64,000 nucleotides of DNA from contig LT629764.1 in NCBI GenBank assembly GCA_900105225.1, positions 1,892,501-1,956,500 on the forward strand, given 5' to 3'. Below the pieces are notes generated by a model. That model was not told the origin of the DNA. It made no database searches and saw only the letters and a program-made list of their open reading frames with translations. Of the stretch, positions 53,319 through 60,590 are shown in pieces. A program made the position numbers and the translations under genes. Numbering within the stretch: position 1 is the stretch's first letter; each line of letters opens with the position of its first letter. The DNA is from Paenibacillaceae bacterium GAS479. Lineage in GTDB: Bacteria > Bacillota > Bacilli > Paenibacillales > Paenibacillaceae.

Positions 53319-54146
53319 ATGATGAACATCGGCCGCTACCGACTGGGCAATGACACCAAGCTTAAGCTGACGTCCTTTAATCCTGAGGATACGCATGAAC
53401 TGAAGGGCAAGGAAGACATCCAGGAGGAGTACGACAAGCTTCTTAAGAGGTTGGAGGAGCAACAGGATCGACTGTTCGCCTCTAGCTCACATGGAGTGCT
53501 CATCATTTTTCAAGGCATGGACTGCAGCGGTAAAGACGGTGTTATCAAAAAAGTATTTCAAGGCATCAATCCAGGCGGCTTCCGCGCCTACAGCTTTAAA
53601 AAGCCGAATGAGGAAGAGGCGCGTCACGACTTCCTTTGGCGGACCCATCGCAGCGTACCTGCGCGAGGATATATGACGGCGTTCAATCGCTCCTATTATG
53701 AAGAGGTGCTAATTACACGTGTTCACGGGCAAATCAGCGACAAGGAAGCGCGCAAGCGCCTGAAGTCTATTCGCCATTTTGAAGAGATGCTGACTTCGCA
53801 GAATATTCGGGTGTTGAAATTCTTTTTGCATATATCGCCAGAATTCCAGCTGCAGAAAATCCACGAGCGAATGGAAAATCCGGAGAAGCTGTGGAAGTTC
53901 GACCCCAATGACCTGGAGGAAAGAAAGCACTGGAAAGCCTACAGAACCGCTTACGAAGAAGCAATTAGCCGCACCGCGACCAAAGACTGTCCCTGGTATA
54001 TCATTCCGGCCAACAATCGCTGGTATAGAAACTATCTAGTGCTGCGCATTCTCGTCGAAGAGCTGGAAAAGTTGGAGCTGGCTTATCCGCAGCCCGAGGT
54101 CAGCGTAGCTTCACGGCTTGAAACGCTCAAGGAAGAAAGGAGCTAA
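53319..54146 (+). CDS. polyphosphate kinase 2 family protein
   Basis: PPK2 enzymes move phosphate between polyphosphate and nucleotides (NMP, NDP). The 275-residue single-domain protein has Walker A GMDCSGKDG at residues 66-74, the lid-region RTHRSVPARGYMTAFNRSYYEEVL, FFLHISPEFQLQKIHERMENPEKLWKF, and the C-terminal WYIIPANNRWYRNYLVLRIL. The length suits class I or III rather than the two-domain class II. AGGAGG lies five bases before the first ATG. Placed divergently to the alarmone synthetase, which hints at a joint starvation role. Confidence 0.92.
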   Translation: MMNIGRYRLGNDTKLKLTSFNPEDTHELKGKEDIQEEYDKLLKRLEEQQDRLFASSSHGVLIIFQGMDCSGKDGVIKKVFQGINPGGFRAYSFKKPNEEEARHDFLWRTHRSVPARGYMTAFNRSYYEEVLITRVHGQISDKEARKRLKSIRHFEEMLTSQNIRVLKFFLHISPEFQLQKIHERMENPEKLWKFDPNDLEERKHWKAYRTAYEEAISRTATKDCPWYIIPANNRWYRNYLVLRILVEELEKLELAYPQPEVSVASRLETLKEERS

Positions 54147-54150
54147 AAAT

Positions 54151-54801
54151 TTGTCCCAACCTCTCCCAATGACAGAGCAACAACTAGAACAGCTGGACGA
54201 TCGCCAGCTTGTCATAAAGTTCATGGAGCCGGTGCTTGTGCCGCTTCGCGGCGCTTCCGACGCTCGCAAAGTCGAGGCATTAAAGGCGCTGCCCGCCTCA
54301 CTGCGGCCGCTGTTCCTGCTACGGGTGCTGGACGGCCATGCCGCCGGCTCCGCATGGGAATATTATGTTTGGACCGGCATCCTGCTGCAGTCACCGGACA
54401 CATGGCCTGCCGTGCTCGGCTCTTTGCGCGAACTTGGAGCTCTGGAGCTGCTGGAAACACTGGCGGATACCGCCGCTGTACATCGCAAGCGGATGGATGG
54501 CTTGGATACATCGCCTATCGTAAATAGCGGTATACGTTCTGTCGGAGATGACGCTGTCATGGCGGAAACTGATGGAACGGGTACTGGCAAGGTGGATACT
54601 GGCGGAATTCAAAGGGAATCCCTCCCCTCGAAACCGTCTTATCCGCCTCCATCTGCTTCCGATCTCGAGCGAAGCCCCGAGCTTCAGTTAGAAATGGACG
54701 CCTTGTACGCTCAATACAAAGCGACTATCCAGGAGGCCTACCGTTCCGGCGCCGAGCTTATTCGCGCTTATGTCCGAGGAAACAGACAGCCCAACAGTTG
54801 A
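54151..54801 (+). CDS. unknown protein following ppk2
   Basis: 216 residues from TTG 54151, eight bases from GAAAGGAG; it begins 4 bp after the PPK2 stop, so the two are co-transcribed. The N-terminal 125 residues are helical and Leu/Ala-rich (MTEQQLEQLDDRQLVIKFM, SLRPLFLLRVLDG, AAGSAWEYYVWTGILLQ, ELGALELLETLADTAAVHRKR); then comes a Gly/Ser/Pro-rich linker and a final helix (ELQLEMDALYAQYKATIQEAYRSGAELI). No membrane segment. Family not recognised. Confidence 0.72.
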   Translation: MSQPLPMTEQQLEQLDDRQLVIKFMEPVLVPLRGASDARKVEALKALPASLRPLFLLRVLDGHAAGSAWEYYVWTGILLQSPDTWPAVLGSLRELGALELLETLADTAAVHRKRMDGLDTSPIVNSGIRSVGDDAVMAETDGTGTGKVDTGGIQRESLPSKPSYPPPSASDLERSPELQLEMDALYAQYKATIQEAYRSGAELIRAYVRGNRQPNS

Positions 54802-54888
54802 GCTTTCCTGACTCCTTTTATAACGCACCGGCCCTGCATAGGAAATCCCCTCTTTGTCCACGCTACTTTACAGGAAGGAGGGGACCCC

Positions 54889-55050
54889 ATGAGCACAGCC
54901 AAACGCCGCCGCGAAAGCAACTGGAAACAGCGCAAGCGACATCTTCACCCGCATGGCAAAATCAAGTCGCTAGAGGAATATGCCGCCGAGATTGGAACCG
55001 TGCCCGCACCAAGCGCTTCAGCCGAATCCAGCAACGAGAAGCAGTTCTAA
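54889..55050 (+). CDS. small basic protein of 53 residues
   Basis: ATG 54889 lies seven bases from GGAAGGAGGGG. The product (MSTAKRRRESNWKQRKRHLHP, then GKIKSLEEYAAEIGTVPAPSASAESSNEKQF) has 11 Lys/Arg in the first 25 residues, then a short helix and a polar tail. It could bind nucleic acid, but this is only composition. It follows the PPK2 gene pair by 87 bp. Confidence 0.6.
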   Translation: MSTAKRRRESNWKQRKRHLHPHGKIKSLEEYAAEIGTVPAPSASAESSNEKQF

Positions 55051-55311
55051 AGGTCCCCTTGTTCCGGGCCCGCCCTCCTCTTCATGAGGTAGTGCGGGCT
55101 TGTTAGCGTTGGCGTTGCCACAGAGACAGCCACGGATAAGATAATAAAGCTCTATACCGTCGCTGTTTCATTGAAATAAAGATCTTTATTACTCCACTTT
55201 CGCAGCATGAAATTGGCAAACAAGCCCTGTTGTAACTGGGCAGACTGGCAACCCAATCTTCTCTCTGCGAAATTTGAGTATATAATAATAAAAAGGAGGC
55301 GCTGTATCTAA

Positions 55312-55464
55312 ATGGAATCAATAGAAACAGGACTAAAACTATTTATCTTTATAATAGTGATTTCGCTATTCTTTGCTCTGGTAGGCCTCCTAGTCAAAAA
55401 ATATCTAAGCTGCTTCTTTGATAAAATAATAGTGAAAATATTTGCTTCATTGCGGAAGCGATAA
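55312..55464 (+). CDS. 50-residue single-helix membrane peptide
   Basis: ATG 55312 follows AAAAAGGAGG at a 12-base spacing; TATAAT at 55281-55286 lies just upstream. The peptide (MESIETGLKLFIFIIVISLF, FALVGLLVKKYLSCFFDKII, VKIFASLRKR) has one strong membrane helix and a basic C-terminal end. It is AT-rich compared with its neighbours. Such small hydrophobic peptides occur as type I toxins or membrane regulators; no antisense RNA could be confirmed. A possible terminator (AAACACC...GGTGTTTTTTT) lies at about 55488-55553. Confidence 0.5.
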   Translation: MESIETGLKLFIFIIVISLFFALVGLLVKKYLSCFFDKIIVKIFASLRKR

Positions 55465-55650
55465 ATTTGTGCTTTCATCATTATGGAAACACCTCTTCGG
55501 TCTGGTAGTGGAGGCTCGATACTCTCACTTTCCCAAACGAATTGGTGTTTTTTTATTTGCTGACAACTGCCTGCCCCCGAACATAGCCGAAGCGTTCCTC
55601 CTCGTGCTAACATAGGGACAGTTTATCAAGGCGAAAGGATGCTGAACATC

Positions 55651-56163
55651 ATGAATGAGCCTCTACTGACTTACACTCTTACCGATGCGCTCCCGGAAGA
55701 TCTCCCAGCCATCGTTGAAATTTATAACACAACCATTGCCGGACGCATGGTCACGGCTGATCTGGAACCGATTGCGCCAGCGGACCGTCAAGCTTGGTAT
55801 GACGAGCATTCACCAGACTTACGTCCCTTATGGACGCTCAAAGATTCATCCGGCGCTGTTGTCGCCTGGCTCAGCTATCAGTCCTTTCACCCTCGTGCCG
55901 CCTATAATGGGACCGCTGAGGTAAGCATCTACCTGTCCCCACAGCTTCGCGGCCAAGGTCTCGGTGGACTCCTGTTACAGCGGGCGCTGGAAGCATGTCC
56001 TAGCCTCGGTATCCACTCCCTGGTCGGTCTCGTTTTCGGCCATAACGAGCCTAGCTTGCGCCTGTTCCAAAGGCATGGCTTCGAAATTTGGGGACGTTTA
56101 CCCCGCGTAGCCATTCTAGACGGCATTGAGCGCGACCTTGTGTACGTTGGGCGCAAGGTTTAA
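55651..56163 (+). CDS. GNAT N-acetyltransferase, phosphinothricin-acetyltransferase-like
   Basis: About 170 residues. ATG 55651 and ATG 55639 are both possible; AAAGG lies directly before the earlier one. The sequence follows the Pat/YwnH pattern: DALPEDLPAIVEIYNTTI, WYDEHSPDLRPLWTL, VAWLSYQSFHPRAAYNGTAEVSIYL, the acetyl-CoA loop LRGQGLGGLLLQRAL and the C-terminal GHNEPSLRLFQRHGFEIWGRL. Members acetylate phosphinothricin, methionine sulfone or related amines. A hairpin terminator follows. Confidence 0.88.
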   Translation: MNEPLLTYTLTDALPEDLPAIVEIYNTTIAGRMVTADLEPIAPADRQAWYDEHSPDLRPLWTLKDSSGAVVAWLSYQSFHPRAAYNGTAEVSIYLSPQLRGQGLGGLLLQRALEACPSLGIHSLVGLVFGHNEPSLRLFQRHGFEIWGRLPRVAILDGIERDLVYVGRKV

Positions 56164-56269
56164 TGGGCTAATTCGCTCCTGCGCGCAATATGTACAAGCA
56201 AGCAATCATTAATTTACCGTCTCGCTAAGATGGTGTCCGTGTGTGAAGAATATACATCCTCGTATGAGC

Positions 56270-56314
56270 AAAAGGCCATGGAAACACGGATAATCCGTGG
56301 TTTCCATGGCCTTT
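56270..56314 (+). terminator. intrinsic terminator
   Basis: AAAAGGCCATGGAAACACGGA (about 56271-56290) pairs with TCCGTGGTTTCCATGGCCTTTT (56294-56315) apart from one bulge. It lies between the convergent acetyltransferase and reductase genes. Confidence 0.85.
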
Positions 56315-56383
56315 TCACTTCCCTATCCGAGCTCCCGCAGCGACGGGCAGCAGACACCATACAACAGATAGCTCAGCCCGCCA

Positions 56384-57382
56384 CTATCTCTCGCCGCTGT
56401 CAAGCACCACAACTTTGCGGCCAGAGGAGGCGCCTCGCATCAGCTCTTTGGCCGCCTGCGGCACCTCAGTCAGCTCGATCTCGGAGATGAGCTCCTCCAA
56501 ACGGCGCGGCTTCAGGTCAGTCGCCATGCGCTTCCAGAGCTTGACGCGCAGTCCGCGCGGAGCCCATACCGAGTCAATCCCATGCAAGCTGACGCCCCGC
56601 AAAATAAACGGAAAAACACTAGCCGGCAGCTCTGCCCCGCCGGTCACTCCACAAGCCGCAACGGCTCCGCCGTATTTCATGCGGCTGAGAACACAGGCCA
56701 GCATTGCGCCGCCGACGCAGTCGATGGCCCCTGCCCAGCGCTGCTTGTCCAGCGGCCGCAGCTCCTCCGGCAGCAGCTCCTCGCGAGGCAGCACGCGAGC
56801 AGCGCCAAGCTCAAGCAGGCGAGCCTGCGCCTCCTGCTTGCCTGACACCGCCTCCACCTCATAACCGAGGCGTGCCAGCATCGACACAGCCAGCGTGCCG
56901 ACTCCGCCGCTCGCTCCAGTTACGACAACCGGCCCCGATGAGGGCAAAATGCCGCTCTCCTGCAGCTTTTGCACGGACATGGCTGCCGTCAGTCCGGCCG
57001 TGCCGAGCGCCATCGCTTCCCGCTCCGTCAAACCTTTCGGAAGCGGCACCGCCCAATCTGCCGGAATCCGGGCAAATTCCGAGAGGCCGCCGTGCTGACT
57101 CACGCCGAAGCCGTAGCCCGTCACGATGACTTTGCCCCCTGGCTTGAACCTTTTATCCGAGCTCTTTACAACTTCACCTGCTGCATCAATTCCGGGAATA
57201 TGAGGATAACGGCCCACTATTCTTCCGTCTGGCTCAAGCGCCAGCGCGTCCTTGTAATTGATGCTGGAATAAGCGACCTTGACGAGCAGATCACCCTCCG
57301 GCAGCCGGGCCTCTTCCACGGTTTGAACGGATGACTCCACCTTCTCTTCCTGGCGATCTACCACTAGCGCCCTGAAATGCAA
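56384..57382 (-). CDS. zinc-free MDR oxidoreductase, AcuI/YhdH family
   Basis: NADPH-dependent reductases of this family include acrylyl-CoA reductase AcuI and quinone reductase YhfP. The 332-residue protein starts at TTG 57382, six bases from GGAGGG. Landmarks: SSINYKDALAL, HIPGIDAAGEVV, YGFGVSQHGGLSEFARI, the nucleotide-binding VVVTGASGGVGTLAVSMLARLGYEV, AIDCVGG, and the tail GVSLHGIDSVWAPRGLR. The catalytic zinc cysteines of alcohol dehydrogenases are absent. Physiological substrate unknown. Confidence 0.9.
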   Translation of the reverse strand: MHFRALVVDRQEEKVESSVQTVEEARLPEGDLLVKVAYSSINYKDALALEPDGRIVGRYPHIPGIDAAGEVVKSSDKRFKPGGKVIVTGYGFGVSQHGGLSEFARIPADWAVPLPKGLTEREAMALGTAGLTAAMSVQKLQESGILPSSGPVVVTGASGGVGTLAVSMLARLGYEVEAVSGKQEAQARLLELGAARVLPREELLPEELRPLDKQRWAGAIDCVGGAMLACVLSRMKYGGAVAACGVTGGAELPASVFPFILRGVSLHGIDSVWAPRGLRVKLWKRMATDLKPRRLEELISEIELTEVPQAAKELMRGASSGRKVVVLDSGER

Positions 57383-57581
57383 GGCAATCCCTCCTTCATC
57401 GGTTTCAGCTGCGAACTATACTTACCCTTATTTTCCTCCTGTATTCCTACAGGGGTCAAGTCCCTTCGCAACCAACACACTTATAACGATTAAAGACACC
57501 ATTATTCCCCATCTATTTGCACAACCCGCCGCAAAACGAAAAATAGACCAACCATAAATGTCCGGCTGGCCTAATGCTACG

Positions 57582-57608
57582 AAAAAAGCCCCGGTTATTA
57601 ACCGAGGC
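57582..57608 (-). terminator. intrinsic terminator of the diguanylate cyclase gene
   Basis: Minus strand GCCTCGGTTA / TAACCGGGGC (57608-57588) around one base, followed by TTTTTT (57587-57582). Confidence 0.85.
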
Positions 57609-57635
57609 CCCTAACTTCCCCCTATGCTGTCCGCT

Positions 57636-59174
57636 CTAGAAAAGGACCTTGTTGCGTCCGCTCCGCTTAGCACGATAAAGAGCCTGATCCGCCTCGGAAT
57701 AAAGCAGTTGAAAACTGCCCTCCTGCGAGGAGGAATCCCGTCCAGAGCCGCCGATACTTACGGTCAACTGCAGCTCACACCCGTCTCCCAGCGACACTCC
57801 GGCGTTCATAACAGAGCTGCGGATGAGCTCCGCCAGCTCTGCAGCCTGCTCCAAGTCGCTGTCGGGCAGAGCAATCGCAAACTCCTCGCCGCCAACACGG
57901 CCGAACAGCGATCTGCACTCCACGACCCTCTGCACGACTTGCACGAAGCCCTTCAGCGCCATGTCTCCACTTTGATGGCCATGGTCATCATTGATTTTCT
58001 TGAAGAAGTCCAGATCCAAAACGAGCAAGCTGAACGCTTTCCCTTCCTCCATACAAAGAGATAGATGCCGCTGTGCGCGCTCCATGAAGCTGTCTCGGTT
58101 GTAGACGCCAGTCAGTCCATCGATGGACGCCCGTCGGCGCAGGTCCTGTTCAAGCTTTTTCGTTTCCGTGATATCTGCAATGACCGACAAGCTACCATAG
58201 TAAACTCCTCGGCCAGAAATAAGCGGTGTAACCGTAATGGCCAGCCACACCTGTTCCTCATGAAAAGGCAATTCAACATGCATTTCGGTTCGGCAATCAT
58301 GAGCTTCCAGCCACACTGATGCAGACGGCAACAGCTTGGACAGCACCATTGCAGTCCAGTTACCTGGCTCAATGCCTCCAGCCCGCGCAAGCAGTCGGGA
58401 TGCAGACGGATTGTAGTCCATGATCCGTTGCTCGGTATCAAGGACGACGACGCCTTCTTTCATCATTTCGATCAGCTTGTTACGCGCGAACTGTACGACA
58501 TGCAACACCTGGTGGCGGTACAACGCCCAGAACAGAACCACACTGGTAGGTAGCAGCGAGAAAAAGAGGATGCCAGAGGCTCCCGCCGACAGTTCATGAT
58601 TGATTGCGCTCATACTAAAAGAAACAACTGGCAGCAGCATAGCCCCCGACATCAACAGCAACTGGAAGCGGTGGCGGCCGCTCACATCGATGGCTGCCTT
58701 CAGCAGCAACGCCCCTCCAATGAGATGCAAAGCCTGGGTATAGGCCAGAAAATAGCTATTCAGACTCGTTCGACGCACATCAAACAAGCCATTCTCCCCC
58801 AGGGAAATTGCATTGCGCATCAAATTATGAGATTCATCCGTGAAAATCAGAATCAGCGCCGTCAACGAGATGACGGACAGCACCGTAGTGAGCCAAGGAC
58901 GGACTAAGCGCTCCATTCCGGCGTAAATCATAGAGAAGAGTAATCCAAACATCGGAAAAAGAAGGAGAGGGATCTGAGTTATATTACGCCAGAATAGCTT
59001 TGCTTCGTATTCCGGCAAAACATATTGCATAAGCGAACCGAAGCTGAGCAATGCCGAAAGCAGCGCCAGAACGATGAATAAACTCGCACCAGGAACTTGT
59101 CGATAACGGAATACCACCATGGCAAGAGCAATCGGCAAGCAAGAGGCAATAAGGCAGGAAGCCGTTATAATCAT
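57636..59174 (-). CDS. membrane diguanylate cyclase with 7TM, PAS and GGDEF domains
   Basis: Makes cyclic di-GMP. From ATG 59174 (GGAGG 11 bases upstream) the product has about 512 residues: seven or eight membrane helices (about 1-225) like the histidine-kinase N-terminal 7TM module, a PAS domain (about 235-345, GVVVLDTEQRIMDYNPSASRLL), and a GGDEF domain (about 350-512) with DGLTGVYNRDSF, LDLDFFKKINDDHGHQSGD and active-site GGEEF. The sequence before GGEEF (ECRSLFGRV) lacks the RxxD inhibitory site, so product feedback is not expected. No EAL domain. GTG 59192 is a less likely start. Confidence 0.93.
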   Translation of the reverse strand: MIITASCLIASCLPIALAMVVFRYRQVPGASLFIVLALLSALLSFGSLMQYVLPEYEAKLFWRNITQIPLLLFPMFGLLFSMIYAGMERLVRPWLTTVLSVISLTALILIFTDESHNLMRNAISLGENGLFDVRRTSLNSYFLAYTQALHLIGGALLLKAAIDVSGRHRFQLLLMSGAMLLPVVSFSMSAINHELSAGASGILFFSLLPTSVVLFWALYRHQVLHVVQFARNKLIEMMKEGVVVLDTEQRIMDYNPSASRLLARAGGIEPGNWTAMVLSKLLPSASVWLEAHDCRTEMHVELPFHEEQVWLAITVTPLISGRGVYYGSLSVIADITETKKLEQDLRRRASIDGLTGVYNRDSFMERAQRHLSLCMEEGKAFSLLVLDLDFFKKINDDHGHQSGDMALKGFVQVVQRVVECRSLFGRVGGEEFAIALPDSDLEQAAELAELIRSSVMNAGVSLGDGCELQLTVSIGGSGRDSSSQEGSFQLLYSEADQALYRAKRSGRNKVLF

Positions 59175-59454
59175 AGAAAATCCATCCTCCACAACGCTTT
59201 TTTCCTAGAGGTAAGCAAGCGCAGGGCAAACGAGAATTTCCGCTCGCACCGATACCTATATCTTCGGCTAAACAGGCAACAAGAGTTAATGGAAAAGTTG
59301 GAAGGTAAAGCCTAGTAGGAGAGTGCCAAAGAGGGCAGATCTCTCCCTAACTAAGTACCATGAAAATGTTGGATTGGAGAAGGGTGATGTATGAGTTGTT
59401 GCCGCGTTAAGCACGACTCAAAGACGCGTGCTGCACAGGCCATCGCCCCGTAAT

Positions 59455-59538
59455 GTACAGCTCGCAGATGGGTGACGCTCAGCTCGTTCCGTCGTGATGC
59501 ACAGCTGATTGACGGGTCATACTCAGGTCGTTGCCTCG
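59455..59538. repeat. imperfect 44-bp direct repeat
   Basis: GTACAGCTCGCAGATGGGTG (59455) with CTCAGCTCGTTCC recurs at 59499 as GCACAGCTGATTGACGGGTC with CTCAGGTCGTTGC. A shorter relative lies at about 59433. Confidence 0.6.
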
Positions 59539-59665
59539 GGAAACACGAGTCGTCGTCGCTCGTCGTTTATGGGCCAAAAGGTTAGGCTGACTGTAAACGG
59601 CGGACCGTGGATGCAGCTAATTGAGAAACTTGGTAACTTTGTTTCGGAGATGCTTTAATACATAT

Positions 59666-59735
59666 ACTGCACTGCACTGCACTGCACTGCACTGCACTGC
59701 ACTGCACTGCACTGCACTGCACTGTACTGCACTGC
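59666..59735. repeat. pentanucleotide microsatellite (ACTGC)14
   Basis: Fourteen tandem ACTGC units, of which only the twelfth is altered (ACTGT, 59721-59725). Near-perfect short tandem repeats of this length are prone to slippage. No convincing gene runs through it. Confidence 0.97.
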
Positions 59736-59775
59736 ACCATCAAAGCTCATCGCTCCTCAGTTCGTCCTTTCATAC

Positions 59776-59968
59776 GCTAACGGAACTCAGAGAGCTTATT
59801 CCCCTTCAAACAAAGGTTAAAATCATCTAGCGAAACTGAGAAGCGTTATATTGATCAAAAATGATGATATTACCGCGAAATACCCTCAATAGCGTCTCTC
59901 AGTTTCGTTACACCTCAAAAACCATCGATTTTGGTAAAATAAGGCTTCTCAGTTCCGTTACACATCAA
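59776..59968. repeat. intergenic repeat element, copy B
   Basis: Similar to 43703-43853: AACTGAGAAGCGTTAT (59834) and ATAAGGCTTCTCAGTT (about 59940-59954) form inverted ends, with an inner TCTCTCAGTTTCGTTACACC (59896) as in copy A. An additional inverted unit (CTAACGGAACTCAGAGAGCTTATTCC, 59777) precedes it. Confidence 0.75.
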
Positions 59969-59996
59969 GATGCGCGCTCTAATTCATCCACCCACG

Positions 59997-60204
59997 AAGC
60001 TCATCGCATCGCATCTCAGTTCTTCTATTCATCCACCAGCCAAGCTCATCGCTCCTCAGCTCTTCCATCTACCCAACAAGCCAAGCTCATCGTTCCTCAG
60101 CTCTTCCATTCACTCAACAAACCAAGCTCATCGCATCTCAGTTCTTCTATTCATCCACCAAAGAAGCTCATCGCTCCTCAGCTCTTCCATTTATGCACTA
60201 GAAA
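59997..60204. repeat. tandem array of 40-45-bp units
   Basis: Five units begin with AAGCTCATCG at 59997, 60042, 60083, 60124 and 60164, continuing CTCCTCAGCTCTTCCAT with variation; a lone unit lies at 59743. Units touch each other with no unique spacers, so this is not a CRISPR array. Confidence 0.85.
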
Positions 60205-60533
60205 AACTCAGAGTCCGCTCAAAAAAAGACCGTAAGCCTCCACATGTCGATATATGTCACTTTTAATCACATGGACCTAGTAAGGTTTAGTCCTATAGAT
60301 TCATTTTTAATCAATATTTTTACCGAAAATAGTATTTAATCCAGCTAAATACAGAGAAATATACCATCACACTACAGCGTTAATGCAATTAATCGATACA
60401 GTTTCAGCGCAAAAACGTTAAAACAATCTTAAAAATATCCTAAAATCTGCTAGACAAGCCCTATTAGTCCGAGTATTCTAAGATTAATTTACTGCGACAA
60501 TGGTAGTTTATTAAACTGCTAATGTTATTTTTT

Positions 60534-60545
60534 CTACCATGGTAG
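60534..60545. promoter_or_regulatory. palindromes upstream of the protease gene
   Basis: CTACCATGGTAG (60534-60545) is a perfect 12-bp palindrome, and AGTTTATTAAACT lies at about 60505-60517, preceded by another ATGGTAG. The shared ATGGTAG suggests a repeated regulator site; its identity is unknown. Confidence 0.35.
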
Positions 60546-60590
60546 CGGTGACTATATTCCTACATCCTCTTTTAGAAAGAAGGTTCTTGC

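Larger units (their letters stand above)
59193..60590. other. 1.4-kb repeat-rich intergenic region
   Basis: No supported gene. From left to right: imperfect 44-bp repeats (59455-59538), a pentanucleotide microsatellite (59666-59735), copy B of the intergenic element (59776-59968), a 41-45-bp tandem array (59997-60204), then about 330 bp of AT-rich DNA with short palindromes before the protease gene. Confidence 0.7.

Noticed and set aside
55308-55613. Minus-strand 101-codon ORF opposite the small membrane peptide
   Set aside because: It lacks start signals and domain features; the plus-strand peptide has a good ribosome site.
59621-59830. ORF encoding repeated LHCTA pentapeptides
   Set aside because: It is simply the ACTGC microsatellite read in frame; no ribosome site and no conserved flanks.
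59997-60204. Possible CRISPR array
   Set aside because: Units are adjacent, variable and without unique spacers; no cas genes in the window.
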